A stretch of DNA of 64,000 bases, taken from contig NZ_JAMFMA010000001.1 in assembly GCF_023502425.1 (NCBI RefSeq), positions 372,001-436,000 of the forward strand, given 5' to 3'. Within the stretch, counting starts at the first letter, position 1. The number at the start of each line of letters is the position of its first letter. The translations under genes were made by a program, and so were the position numbers. Below are positions 19,495 to 28,005 of the stretch, piece after piece. The notes below the pieces were generated by a model that saw only the letters and a program-made list of their open reading frames with translations, had not been told where the DNA came from and did no database searches. Source of the DNA: Flagellimonas spongiicola. GTDB taxonomy: Bacteria; Bacteroidota; Bacteroidia; Flavobacteriales; Flavobacteriaceae.

Positions 19495-19506
19495 TCAAGG
19501 GATAAC

Positions 19507-19524
19507 AGTATCTCACAAGATACT
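19507..19524. repeat. Perfect 7-bp inverted repeat over the ABC permease stop
   Basis: AGTATCT-CACA-AGATACT reads as a hairpin on either strand. It overlaps the permease stop and lies 13 bases upstream of the secreted-protein ATG (19494, minus strand). No T run follows, so it may be an operator or mRNA structure rather than a terminator. Confidence 0.6.
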
Positions 19525-20356
19525 ATAAATCCCGTTTTTTCAACAATGCGTATGATAAATAGATGAAAAGTGCCGTCCAAAAGATCACAATGAGGAATTC
19601 ATACCAGTAGACTTGGTAATCAAAACTCATATCCTCACCAATTTGTTGTCCAATGTTTTGGACCGCTGATAATCGCGTAAATGGTTCCTTGATTAGATTT
19701 TGCATCGACTCCAAAGGAAGAAAGTTCTTGATGTTCTGTGCAATTTCCCAAGTGGTGAACTTCCATCCTAATATTCCGAATATGATTTGTTCCAAAATCA
19801 CCCACAGAATGAGGAAACCTAAGGCAAAGGCGGAACGTTTAACGAATATTCCCAGAAAAAGACAAAAGGAGAAGAATCCTACCAATTTGAAGAAAAATGC
19901 AAAAACATACTCCAAGTCAGAGAAAATAATCGACAATTCGTTATAGTCCGAATAAATCAACCCTAAAATCATGGAAACCACAAAAACAAAGACTGTGGAT
20001 ATCAATGAAAACGATATGACCGTCAAGAATTTGGAGGCAATGAACTCCTTTTTTGAAAGGCCGTCAATCAAGTTTTGTTTAATGGTTTTATTGCTGTATT
20101 CGTTGGCCATCATCGAAACGATTACAATAGCCAGGAACAATTTAAAAATGGCGGTGACAAAGGTGTTGAAATGCCAGATATAGGGAAAGTTGAATATACC
20201 CTGTTCGGCCAAATGGAACTTAACTGGGCCAATATCGAACTTAATTGCTGCAATCAGGGCAATGGAAGTCAAAAGGATAAAATAAGATGTGATTAAGATC
20301 TTACTGGCCCTATTGTTCCAAAGCTTTATGAATTCTATTTGTAGTAAGCGTACCAT
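19523..20356 (-). CDS. ABC transporter permease (ABC-2 type)
   Basis: 277 residues with six predicted membrane helices. The N-terminus (RLLQIEFIKLWNNRASKILI) and the second-loop NEYSNKTIKQNLIDGLSKKEF segment are typical of ABC-2-type permeases, which pair with a separate ATPase for export of lipids, drugs or polysaccharides. It starts 11 bases after the ATPase gene stop and so forms a two-gene operon. The substrate is unknown. Confidence 0.9.
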   Translation of the reverse strand: MVRLLQIEFIKLWNNRASKILITSYFILLTSIALIAAIKFDIGPVKFHLAEQGIFNFPYIWHFNTFVTAIFKLFLAIVIVSMMANEYSNKTIKQNLIDGLSKKEFIASKFLTVISFSLISTVFVFVVSMILGLIYSDYNELSIIFSDLEYVFAFFFKLVGFFSFCLFLGIFVKRSAFALGFLILWVILEQIIFGILGWKFTTWEIAQNIKNFLPLESMQNLIKEPFTRLSAVQNIGQQIGEDMSFDYQVYWYEFLIVIFWTALFIYLSYALLKKRDL

Positions 20357-20367
20357 TGGTTTTTTGA

Positions 20368-21264
20368 TTAGTTGTTTTTGGTAAGGGTAAGGAATTGTTC
20401 TTCAAGACTTTCTTTGCGTTTTACAAGATGTGATAGCACAAGTCCTTTGTCATACAGCATTTTGTTCAGCTCTTCTGCCTGCATTTCCTCCTTTAAATAT
20501 GCGGTCAACGTTCCATTCTCTTGTGTGATTTTTCCGAAACTTGCACTCTTTTCAAGCAGTTCTCGTAGTTTATCCATCGCTGTGGTCCTGAGCTCAAAGA
20601 AGCCATGACTGGCCATCATGCCATCCACAGGTCCGGAATAAAGTTTTTCTCCCTTTCTAAGGATTACAACATGGGAACAAACTTTTTCTACTTCATCCAA
20701 AAGGTGGGAAGCCAATAGAATGGTGGTTCCTTTGGCCGCAATTTTCTTGATGATTTCCCGGATCTGATGAATTCCTTGGGGGTCAAGTCCATTGGTGGGT
20801 TCATCCAAAATGAGAATTTCTGGGTCATTTAATAGGGCAGAGGCTATCGCCAAACGCTGCTTCATACCTAAAGAATAGGTTCTGAACTTACTGTCTTTAC
20901 GATCTAATAAGCCTACAAGTTCCAGTTTCTCCTCGATTTTAGTTTCAGGAACCTCCTTGATTTTACAGACCAGCTTCAAATTCTGTACTGCGGTCATATA
21001 AGGGTAGAAGTTCGGACGTTCAATTATGGCCCCGACTTTTTTCAAAGCTTCATGCGTGGAGGTATTCCCCTCAAACCAGCAAAAGCTCCCTGAAGTACGA
21101 TTGACCACATTAAGAATTATCCCAAGCGTTGTGGATTTACCACTACCATTGGGACCTAAAATACCATAGACATTTCCTTTTTCGATAGTAAAAGATAAAT
21201 CCTTTACAGCGGTGAGGAAGCCGAATTTCTTGGTAAGGTGTTGTACGGTTAGTATTGTTTCCAA
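20368..21264 (-). CDS. ABC transporter ATP-binding protein
   Basis: 298 residues, the nucleotide-binding partner of the permease. Walker A is GPNGSGKST (about 38-46), the signature is YSLGMKQRLAIASALL, Walker B is ILILDEPTNGLDPQG, and the switch His lies in LLASHLLDEVE. The C-terminal about 80 residues form the regulatory extension common in ABC-2-type exporters. The start must be TTG at 21264: the frame has an in-frame stop a few codons upstream and no ATG, while the family starts with METIL-like sequence. Confidence 0.93.
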   Translation of the reverse strand: METILTVQHLTKKFGFLTAVKDLSFTIEKGNVYGILGPNGSGKSTTLGIILNVVNRTSGSFCWFEGNTSTHEALKKVGAIIERPNFYPYMTAVQNLKLVCKIKEVPETKIEEKLELVGLLDRKDSKFRTYSLGMKQRLAIASALLNDPEILILDEPTNGLDPQGIHQIREIIKKIAAKGTTILLASHLLDEVEKVCSHVVILRKGEKLYSGPVDGMMASHGFFELRTTAMDKLRELLEKSASFGKITQENGTLTAYLKEEMQAEELNKMLYDKGLVLSHLVKRKESLEEQFLTLTKNN

Positions 21265-21338
21265 GACGGAATCGTTTTTTGATTAGTTTATAGTAACTTG
21301 ACGAGGTATAGCCGAATTTGTTACAAATTAGGGAAAGA

Positions 21339-22409
21339 ATGTCCGAAGAAAAATTGATGTCCAAGAAAAAACCCGCCTTTCCGGTCAATAAAAAGCTGGA
21401 TGGTTATTTGCATCGATACAGCAGAAAAATAGAGATTCCCATCTTTTATGAGGATTTGTTACGATTTGCAGGATCCGTTGTGGTTTATGATGCTAATGGG
21501 GAGGATACCCTTTGGGTAAGGGTGTATTATTCGGATTTTGACCGTGAAGAAATTGACGCTAGTTTAAAGAAGGTGTACTCTATTTTGCATTCCGATGGTG
21601 GTGATCGCATATTGGAGTATTTGAACGTAGATGCTGTGGATTACTGCACTTTTGGCAACTCCAAACCTTTCCGTATCAAGGTGCGTAACATCTTGAATGA
21701 CAACTATACTTATTTCTATGTGAAAAAAACTGATGCTTCACGGGTGTATGGTTTGGAATTGGAACACATGCTTTCTCCATACAACCTCAATTTTTTGGTG
21801 TACGGTGATACTTTGATTGAGGAACATATCGCCGGAATTCCAGGAGATGTATTCATTGAGGATATGTTACCTAAATGCAGCGAAGCTGAAAAGGCGCAAT
21901 TGGCCAAGGAATTTGTGAAGTTCAATGAGCGCTGTATGATACGACTACTAGGTGATATGCGTTCCTACAACTATGTGATTGTACCCGTTCACGATTTTGA
22001 TCATGTGGTTTATAAGATCAGGGCCATAGATTTTGACCAGCAGTGTTTTGAGGGTAAATTAAAAGTTTATCGACCACAATTTTTCAAGGAAAACTATAAA
22101 ATGGTAGAATTGGTCCGGTCCAAGTTGCAAAAACATTCCGTGGATCAGTATAAGATTGAGGAACGCTCTATAGTTGCCAAAAGGATAATCAGTTCTGGTA
22201 ATCGAATAAAGCGATTAGTGGGCATCAGCAAGACCGATCATATTTCCTTGGATGAAAATATTGAGGCGCTTAAACTGCAGATATACGATCTTACGAAGGA
22301 TATGAACTTTAAGCGCTGCTCCACTATGGGTGAGGTACTGTCACTTGCACTTGATTTTGTCAAACGTAATTATCAAGATGTAAATATGAACAAGATTTTT
22401 GATAGCTAG
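21339..22409 (+). CDS. Conserved flavobacterial protein with kinase-like motifs
   Basis: 356 residues from ATG 21339 (a TTG at 21318 would add seven). No signal peptide or membrane helix. I do not recognise a named family, but the order of motifs fits a protein-kinase-like or aminoglycoside-phosphotransferase fold. These are a YFYVKK strand (Lys129/130), an acidic helix LELEH (140-143), a hinge-like LIEEHIAGIPGD (159-170), then LLGDMRSYN (D206, N211) and AIDFDQQ (D231, D233). The G-D-x4-N plus D-x-D pairing is what phosphotransferases of this class use for catalysis and magnesium. Lys/Glu identity and the N-lobe are unproven. It is divergent from the ABC exporter and stands alone. Confidence 0.6.
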   Translation: MSEEKLMSKKKPAFPVNKKLDGYLHRYSRKIEIPIFYEDLLRFAGSVVVYDANGEDTLWVRVYYSDFDREEIDASLKKVYSILHSDGGDRILEYLNVDAVDYCTFGNSKPFRIKVRNILNDNYTYFYVKKTDASRVYGLELEHMLSPYNLNFLVYGDTLIEEHIAGIPGDVFIEDMLPKCSEAEKAQLAKEFVKFNERCMIRLLGDMRSYNYVIVPVHDFDHVVYKIRAIDFDQQCFEGKLKVYRPQFFKENYKMVELVRSKLQKHSVDQYKIEERSIVAKRIISSGNRIKRLVGISKTDHISLDENIEALKLQIYDLTKDMNFKRCSTMGEVLSLALDFVKRNYQDVNMNKIFDS

Positions 22410-22412
22410 ACT

Positions 22413-22469
22413 TCAGACTTCAGAAATCAGACATTAGAGTTCAGTTAACTAAAATCTGACAACTGAATT
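22413..22469. repeat. Short TCAGA-rich intergenic repeat with inverted repeat
   Basis: Between two convergent genes the sequence repeats CTTCAGA-like units (at 22421 and 22428 and degenerate copies beyond) and ends in a TTCAGTT (22440-22446) / AACTGAA (22461-22467) inverted repeat with a 14-base loop. The hairpin may stop transcription from both sides. Confidence 0.45.
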
Positions 22470-22497
22470 AAGATATCTGTGTTATGACTAGTGGTAA

Positions 22498-23556
22498 TTA
22501 GCTTTTCTGCTCCTTATTAAAGTAAACAAGGTAGTAATACATCTGACGTTCTTCATCCCATCCTTTTTCAACAAACTTCTCTGCTGATTCTGGATTAATG
22601 AAATCCATCTTAATCTGAATGTTGGTGTCCAGATTGATTACATTTTTGATTTTTTTGCGTGCATCTGAAACGGCCTTGTTCGCAATATCGAAGTTTGACA
22701 CATCTTCAATGCTGTACTTAGGGCCTTTTTCTACTTTGTAATGTTTGAACTCTGGAATCAATTCCGGGTTTTCCATCACCTCATTTAAAAAAGAGGTTTC
22801 TTCAAACTCGTCGTTTTTGGCAAAATGGTTTACTGCACGGTTCATGAACAGTACCTCTTGTTGCTTATCCTCCGCAGGTAACACCACATCTTTGGCGAAG
22901 TTCTGGCAGAATTTCAGATAATTCTTGGTGTAGAAATTTTCATCTGTCAACGGCGATAATCCCAAAAAATTTTCTATCCAATATTTAGCATCATACCGAT
23001 TGCTATCCACGGAAAGTACTTTGTATCCTTCTTCTTTATTGGTATTAAAAACTATGCAGCCTTTATCCAATTTGTTGATATTGATTCCTTGTTTGATTAG
23101 GATGTCCAGATTGGCTCCATCTTCTTCAAATTGAAGAAAATCATGTTTAAGTTCACTTTTAAAAATCCCAAGTGCGTCCACTTTCTTGTTATCTAGCACC
23201 ATGTCGGAAAAATGGACAACGTACACCTCTCCACTTTTAATATGGGGATGATTTGATTGCTCAAATAAATGCGTTGTGATTTTTTTAGAGTGTTCGTGTA
23301 CATTGGAAGCATCCTCGAAAATCGTAACCACCGATTTAAATACTTCATTAAACTCCAAATCCACTTCATGGTCAAAACGGTAATAGTTCTCTTCTTTTTC
23401 TCGAAATGGTTTAAAGAAATATTCCTTCAATAAGCCAGACATCTCATCATTGAGGCTAAACGGCTCTTGGGATAAAAAAATGGATTCGTTCTTGCTTTTG
23501 TTGCCAACACGGTGCAAAGACACGCTTTCGATTTGGGCAGGATATAGGTTTAGCAT
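22498..23556 (-). CDS. YejK/NdpA-like nucleoid-associated protein
   Basis: 352 residues, cytoplasmic. The N-terminal region (LNLYPAQIESVSLHRVGNKSKNE) and the central VVHFSDMVLDNKKVDALGIFKSE stretch match the 37-kDa nucleoid-associated protein family (YejK/NdpA). Those proteins bind DNA and are found with the nucleoid; the detailed role is unclear. C-terminal residues (about 300-350) contain the family's INLDTNIQIKM and GWDEERQMYYYLVYF strands. It starts 28 bases after the pRiA4b-like gene on the same strand, so the two probably form one transcript. Confidence 0.88.
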   Translation of the reverse strand: MLNLYPAQIESVSLHRVGNKSKNESIFLSQEPFSLNDEMSGLLKEYFFKPFREKEENYYRFDHEVDLEFNEVFKSVVTIFEDASNVHEHSKKITTHLFEQSNHPHIKSGEVYVVHFSDMVLDNKKVDALGIFKSELKHDFLQFEEDGANLDILIKQGININKLDKGCIVFNTNKEEGYKVLSVDSNRYDAKYWIENFLGLSPLTDENFYTKNYLKFCQNFAKDVVLPAEDKQQEVLFMNRAVNHFAKNDEFEETSFLNEVMENPELIPEFKHYKVEKGPKYSIEDVSNFDIANKAVSDARKKIKNVINLDTNIQIKMDFINPESAEKFVEKGWDEERQMYYYLVYFNKEQKS

Positions 23557-23584
23557 TATACAGGATAGGCGTTATGGTTGGCGA

Positions 23585-24079
23585 TTAATTCCAGTTCTCG
23601 TCAAAATCAAGGTCGTCGTAACTGTCCAAGGAATCATCAAAATCGATGGATGGCTTGGATTCAAATTTTTTCTCTGGGGGAGAATCTGGTAACTCGCCAA
23701 AACTAAAGAGTACATTTGGATAACTTCTGCCATCTTCTTTTTCAACAATATCGGCCAGTTCCACGAAAAAAGTCCACATGCTGAAAAAGTCATAGACATA
23801 AATCATTTTTGGGTTACTTTCGGTAAGTACATCATCCAAGGCGGTTTCATTCATGAGTCGCACGTCAGAGCCAGTTTCACTCATATCGAAAAGCGCAAAT
23901 TCTTCCTCCTGATTCCATTCTTCGTCGCAAGTATAAAAGGAGGCCATTTCGCTTCCACCAAAACCAAATGCCTGGGTAATGGCATTATGGAATTCTTCCA
24001 AAGATTGGGAATTTTCAATTTCCAAATCCCTGAAAATATCTTCTTCAGCATCAAGAATCACCCTGATTTTATAGATCAT
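23585..24079 (-). CDS. Plasmid pRiA4b ORF-3-like protein
   Basis: 164 residues of the pRiA4b ORF3/IS1096 TnpR-like family. The N-terminal strand-helix IYKIRVILDAEEDIFRDLEI with a LEEFHNAITQAFGF helix is diagnostic, and the C-terminal part is strongly acidic. Despite the plasmid name, chromosomal copies are common and no transposon is present here. Function unknown. A TACATTTG promoter element lies upstream and the next gene follows after 28 bases. Confidence 0.85.
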   Translation of the reverse strand: MIYKIRVILDAEEDIFRDLEIENSQSLEEFHNAITQAFGFGGSEMASFYTCDEEWNQEEEFALFDMSETGSDVRLMNETALDDVLTESNPKMIYVYDFFSMWTFFVELADIVEKEDGRSYPNVLFSFGELPDSPPEKKFESKPSIDFDDSLDSYDDLDFDENWN

Positions 24080-24101
24080 TCAGCATCATTTAAAGTAAAG
24101 G

Positions 24102-24109
24102 CAAATGTA
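24102..24109 (-). promoter_or_regulatory. -7 promoter element for the pRiA4b-like gene
   Basis: Minus-strand TACATTTG fits TAnnTTTG and lies 22 bases before the ATG at 24079. Confidence 0.5.
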
Positions 24110-24123
24110 CAATAAATAGTCCT

Positions 24124-25140
24124 TTATTTAGAAAATCGGTGTAAGGTAAACGTCATTGCGGCCAATAAGAAAAAAGCACCTACTTGGTGCAATACGCCCA
24201 ACCACAATGGAACTGCAAGAATCAATGTAAGTACCCCTAAAATAAACTGCAAACTTACTAATAGCAGTAAGGCTTTAATTCCTTTGACTTGCTGGATAGT
24301 TTTATTGAAGTTTCTGGATTTGTACCAAATGGCTATTACAAAACCGACCACCAGATAGGCTAAATAGCGATGGATGAATTGTACGCCACTTTTCCCTTCA
24401 TAGAAATTTTTGAGCAATGGATTTTGTTCGATATAGACGGTTTCATGAATCAATTTACCTTCACTCATCAATGGCCAATGGTTGTGTATGAACCCAGCAT
24501 CCAACCCTGCAACAAAGGCTCCCCAAATAATTTGAATCACAAGCAACACCAAAGCTACTCGAATAAGGTTTCTAAAGGATTTTTGTATTTCCCGCTTTTC
24601 CGGGTAAATGAGGTCCAATGCGACCCACAGACTATACGCAAAAGTTAAAAAGGCAGTAGTCAAATGTGCTGCCAATCGATAATGGGAAACGTCTGGACGG
24701 TCAATAAGCCCACTTTTGACCATATACCACCCAAGAAAACCTTGAAAACCGCCTAAAAAAAGTAAAACCAAACACTTTCTAACGGTAGGTTTGTCAAGTC
24801 TTTTTCGGATCAAGAAATAGAGAAAAGGTAGTATAAATACAATACCTATAAATCTGCCAATTACACGATGTAACCATTCCCAAAAGTAGATGCTTTTGAA
24901 GTCTTCAAGGGTAAAATGGTAATTGAGTTTTTGGTATTCTGGATATTGTTTATAGAGGTCAAATGCTTCTTCCCATGCTTCTTCACTCATTGGGGGAAGG
25001 GTGCCGGTAATTAAGTTATAGTCAGACATGGAAAGTCCAGAATGCGTCAATCTAGTAATGCCGCCTACAACGACCATGATAAAAATCAAGGCGCAACCTG
25101 TTAACAACCAATAAACTACATATTTATTCTTTTTCATCAT
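24124..25140 (-). CDS. ctaA: Haem A synthase (COX15/CtaA)
   Basis: Membrane enzyme oxidising haem O to haem A for cytochrome oxidase. 338 residues with eight helices. Conserved histidine contexts are visible: EWLHRVIGRFIG (about 88-99), SHYRLAAHLTTAF (about 154-166), IHRYLAYLVV and LHQVGAFFLL. The start is ATG 25140 (or 25137) rather than the TTG at 25143. It overlaps the end of cca by about 17 bases. Other terminal-oxidase assembly genes are not in the window. The active-site histidine arrangement is complete. Confidence 0.93.
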   Translation of the reverse strand: MMKKNKYVVYWLLTGCALIFIMVVVGGITRLTHSGLSMSDYNLITGTLPPMSEEAWEEAFDLYKQYPEYQKLNYHFTLEDFKSIYFWEWLHRVIGRFIGIVFILPFLYFLIRKRLDKPTVRKCLVLLFLGGFQGFLGWYMVKSGLIDRPDVSHYRLAAHLTTAFLTFAYSLWVALDLIYPEKREIQKSFRNLIRVALVLLVIQIIWGAFVAGLDAGFIHNHWPLMSEGKLIHETVYIEQNPLLKNFYEGKSGVQFIHRYLAYLVVGFVIAIWYKSRNFNKTIQQVKGIKALLLLVSLQFILGVLTLILAVPLWLGVLHQVGAFFLLAAMTFTLHRFSK

Positions 25141-26563
25141 CAATAGGAATTAAATCAAGTTCCTTTCCTTTTTTCAACATAAACTGATAGGCTGCGCTAT
25201 ATTCATTAGGAATCTCACCTTCTAGAATTGCTTCTTTGATGGCATCCTTAATTATACCAATTTCCTTGGAAGGAGATAAATTAAACGTCTTCATGATTTC
25301 CTCACCGGAAACGGGTGGTTGGAAATTTCGAATATGATCTCGTTCCTCAACCTCTACAATTTTTTGACGTACAATCTTGAAGTTGTTTTTGTATTTCTTC
25401 TGCTTGCGCGGATTTTTTGTTGTGATATCCGCTTCGCAAAGCGTCATCAAGTCCTCCACATATTCTCCAGCGTCAAAAACCAATCTTCGGACGGCAGAAT
25501 CGGTGACATGATTTTCAGAAAGAATAATAGGTCTTGAACTCATCAAAACCATTTTTTGGACGAATTTCATTTTATCATTCAATGGCATTCGAAGCCTTTT
25601 GAACAATTTGTAGACCATTTTAGAACCAACAAACTCATGTCCATGGAAGGTCCATCCGATTTTTTTATGAAAGCGTTTAGTTGGTGCTTTACCAATATCA
25701 TGTAGAAGAGCGGCCCAACGCAGCCAAAGATTGTTAGTGGTCTGTGCAATATTATCCACGACTTCAAGCGTATGCCAAAAGTTGTCTTTATGTCGCTGAC
25801 CCTCGACCTCCTCTATGCCCTGCAAAGCAGTTAACTCCGGTAAGATCAATGGTAGCAATCCAGTTTGATGCAGTAATGCGAAACCAATGGATGGTTTAGG
25901 ACTTGCCAAAATCTTATGCAGTTCGTCCACAATCCGTTCTTTGGAAACAATTTTTATGCGGTCCTTGTTTTCCAAAATTGCTTGAAGCGATTTTAGTTCT
26001 ATTTCAAACTCCAATTGTGTGGCAAATCGGATGGCCCGCATCATACGCAAAGGGTCGTCTGAATATGTGATGCCCGGCTCTAAAGGGGTTCGAATTGTTT
26101 TTTTGGATAAATCTGTAATGCCATCGAATGGATCTACTAATTGCCCGTAATTTGCTTTATTTAAGGATAAAGCCATTGCATTTATGGTAAAATCCCTACG
26201 ATTTTGATCATCTTCTAGGGTACCATCTTCAACTACGGGTTTTCTACTACCCCGATTGTAACTTTCCTTGCGGGCGCCCACAAATTCCAATTCAAGATCA
26301 TCTGTTTTGATCATTGCTGTACCAAAGTTCTTGAACACGGTCACTTGAGGATTTCCCTTCAACTTGGAAGCAACTTTTTCAGCAAGCTTTATTCCACTGC
26401 CAATGGCAACTACATCAATGTCTTTTGGTGTGCCGCGATTTAAGAGATAATCCCGAACGAAACCACCAATAACATAAGAGTTAACACCAATTTCTGATGA
26501 AGCTTCACCAATGAGTTCAAAAATAGGATGTTGTATGGCTTTTTTATGGAATTCCTGCGTCAT
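25124..26563 (-). CDS. cca: CCA tRNA nucleotidyltransferase with HD domain
   Basis: Adds or repairs the 3' CCA of tRNA. 479 residues. The N-terminal nucleotidyltransferase motif GGFVRDYLL (about 33-41) and catalytic DIDVV acids are followed by a RRDFTINAMA signature, an RNA-binding region (EDPLRMMRAIRFA-like DDPLRMMRAIRFA) and a C-terminal HD domain with LLHDIGK. The HD domain indicates the type that also carries phosphohydrolase activity. The stop is one base from nothing on the other side: it starts 1 base after the TsaC-like gene and overlaps ctaA, so the three form an operon. Confidence 0.93.
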   Translation of the reverse strand: MTQEFHKKAIQHPIFELIGEASSEIGVNSYVIGGFVRDYLLNRGTPKDIDVVAIGSGIKLAEKVASKLKGNPQVTVFKNFGTAMIKTDDLELEFVGARKESYNRGSRKPVVEDGTLEDDQNRRDFTINAMALSLNKANYGQLVDPFDGITDLSKKTIRTPLEPGITYSDDPLRMMRAIRFATQLEFEIELKSLQAILENKDRIKIVSKERIVDELHKILASPKPSIGFALLHQTGLLPLILPELTALQGIEEVEGQRHKDNFWHTLEVVDNIAQTTNNLWLRWAALLHDIGKAPTKRFHKKIGWTFHGHEFVGSKMVYKLFKRLRMPLNDKMKFVQKMVLMSSRPIILSENHVTDSAVRRLVFDAGEYVEDLMTLCEADITTKNPRKQKKYKNNFKIVRQKIVEVEERDHIRNFQPPVSGEEIMKTFNLSPSKEIGIIKDAIKEAILEGEIPNEYSAAYQFMLKKGKELDLIPIDDEKE

Positions 26564-26564
26564 G

Positions 26565-27125
26565 CTACTCCCGGATTACCTTGACCTGGCCATCGTTGCT
26601 CAACTTAATAATGGACGATGTGGAAGGATTTTTGTTTTCGTCCGGCAAATTTACCACATAGTCCACTCCTTTTAAAATTTCAGGACTAATCTCATTGAAT
26701 TGTTTTGGTGTTGGAATACCTGAAACGTTTGCTGATGTTGAAACTATAGGTTTGCCAAATTTGTTGATGAGGTATTGGCAAAACTTGTCAGAAGCTACAC
26801 GAATGGCAATGGTATTGTCCGAGGCTATTAGATTTTCAGCTAGCCCTTGTGGCTCATCAAAGACTATTGTTGTAGGTTTTGTGGCCAAATCCATAATGTC
26901 ATAGGCGGCATCTGGAACTTCCTTTACATGTCGTTCTAGCATTGCCTGATTTGCTGCTAGGCATATTAAGGCCTTGCTGTCTTCACGTTGTTTTAAAGCA
27001 TAAACTTTTTTAACAGCTTCAGGATTGGTTGCATCACAACCAATTCCCCAAACGGTGTCAGTTGGATAAAGAATCAGATTTCCTGCTTTTAAAGCAGCTA
27101 TGCAATTGTTGATTTGTTCAGTCAA
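26565..27125 (-). CDS. L-threonylcarbamoyladenylate synthase (TsaC/Sua5/YrdC family)
   Basis: Makes the threonylcarbamoyl-AMP intermediate for the t6A modification of ANN-decoding tRNAs. 186 residues, YrdC domain only, lacking the Sua5 C-terminal domain. Motifs include LYPTDTVWGIGCDATN (about 18-33), KQREDSKALICL and STSANVSG. The start is TTG at 27125: a stop lies a few codons upstream and no ATG is available. It overlaps the end of the glycosyltransferase gene by 8 bases and is followed by cca, giving a tRNA-maturation pair. Confidence 0.9.
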   Translation of the reverse strand: MTEQINNCIAALKAGNLILYPTDTVWGIGCDATNPEAVKKVYALKQREDSKALICLAANQAMLERHVKEVPDAAYDIMDLATKPTTIVFDEPQGLAENLIASDNTIAIRVASDKFCQYLINKFGKPIVSTSANVSGIPTPKQFNEISPEILKGVDYVVNLPDENKNPSTSSIIKLSNDGQVKVIRE

Positions 27126-27939
27126 ATCGTTCTGGTTTTATGTCAAAATGTGAGGTCAATGCCTCCCACTGCGTTCTATTTTTATCTTCGGTTATATTAG
27201 ATTTCTTAAGAGAAACCCTTTGTGAGCCCCAAATAGGAATAGGTTCTTTTCCAGTATTTGAAGCTTTTATTGATTTGGTTCCATTCAATAATCCCATAGC
27301 TTTGAACCATAAGTCATCTGCTTTTGGGGTCAATTTCAAGAATAGTTCCCGGTCAAACATCGTTTCGCTAAAAGCGCCGATAGGATATAATGTGCCTCCC
27401 GCCCCAATTGGTAACAAGGCATCTGGGCGTTTGCAATCCTTTCCGAACGGCCAAGATTTGTAGGGGAGTAATTGACCATCCTTGTACGATATACATCGTG
27501 ATTGATTTCCTATTATAGCCCTTGGGTTTTCGAGGTGCTGTTGGTATAACTTTGGAAGCCAATCTTTTCGATACATCATATCATCATCACAGGTAACCAC
27601 AATGGCATCATCGAAAATCTGAAGGGTATCCACCAATTTTCGATGGGAACTTTTGTAATCAGAATATTTTATGGAGAATATTTCTCCTTCAAGTTTTGCT
27701 AATTGTTTAGGAATTGTACTTTTCAAATCTTCATGAAGCCAAAGAATGATTTTGTTGGGTAAAACTTCTTGATTTAGAATACTTTTTACCGTCAGATGAA
27801 CAATGGAGAGCCTAGACGGAATGGAAGCCAATGAAACAATAACTGGGATAGTATCTTTAGCGCGTATTAATTTACTGCTAGTAGCATAGGATAATCGCAA
27901 TTGATTGTATAGGGATACCGGTATTTCTTTTACCTTCAT
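27118..27939 (-). CDS. Glycosyltransferase-like protein (GT2-type fold)
   Basis: 273 residues from ATG 27939. A start at TTG 27960 would place the first codon inside the promoter element, so it is rejected. The N-terminal VSLASIPSRLSIVHLTVKSIL and KIILWLHED strands plus a CDDDMMYRKDW metal-binding motif (about 115) match nucleotide-sugar transferases. No membrane helix is seen. The acceptor and donor are unknown. It overlaps the TsaC gene, which is functionally unrelated, and is divergent from a second glycosyltransferase 67 bases away, so surface-polysaccharide synthesis is likely. Confidence 0.82.
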   Translation of the reverse strand: MKVKEIPVSLYNQLRLSYATSSKLIRAKDTIPVIVSLASIPSRLSIVHLTVKSILNQEVLPNKIILWLHEDLKSTIPKQLAKLEGEIFSIKYSDYKSSHRKLVDTLQIFDDAIVVTCDDDMMYRKDWLPKLYQQHLENPRAIIGNQSRCISYKDGQLLPYKSWPFGKDCKRPDALLPIGAGGTLYPIGAFSETMFDRELFLKLTPKADDLWFKAMGLLNGTKSIKASNTGKEPIPIWGSQRVSLKKSNITEDKNRTQWEALTSHFDIKPERFD

Positions 27940-27957
27940 TAGATTATGTTCGGCATG

Positions 27958-27965
27958 CAAAATTA
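27958..27965 (-). promoter_or_regulatory. -7 promoter element for the minus-strand glycosyltransferase
   Basis: Minus-strand TAATTTTG fits TAnnTTTG. The predicted start of transcription gives a leader of about 12 bases before ATG 27939, which decides the gene start. Confidence 0.6.
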
Positions 27966-27992
27966 AGGATATACCATAACATTTTATATTGC

Positions 27993-28000
27993 TATTTTTG
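27993..28000 (+). promoter_or_regulatory. -7 promoter element for the plus-strand glycosyltransferase
   Basis: TATTTTTG ends six bases before the ATG at 28006, so the transcript would be leaderless or nearly so. It is back to back with the divergent promoter at 27958-27965. Confidence 0.55.
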
Positions 28001-28005
28001 CCAAG

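Noticed and set aside
23585..24079. Plasmid or transposon remnant
   Set aside because: The pRiA4b-like family is common on chromosomes and there are no inverted repeats or transposase nearby.
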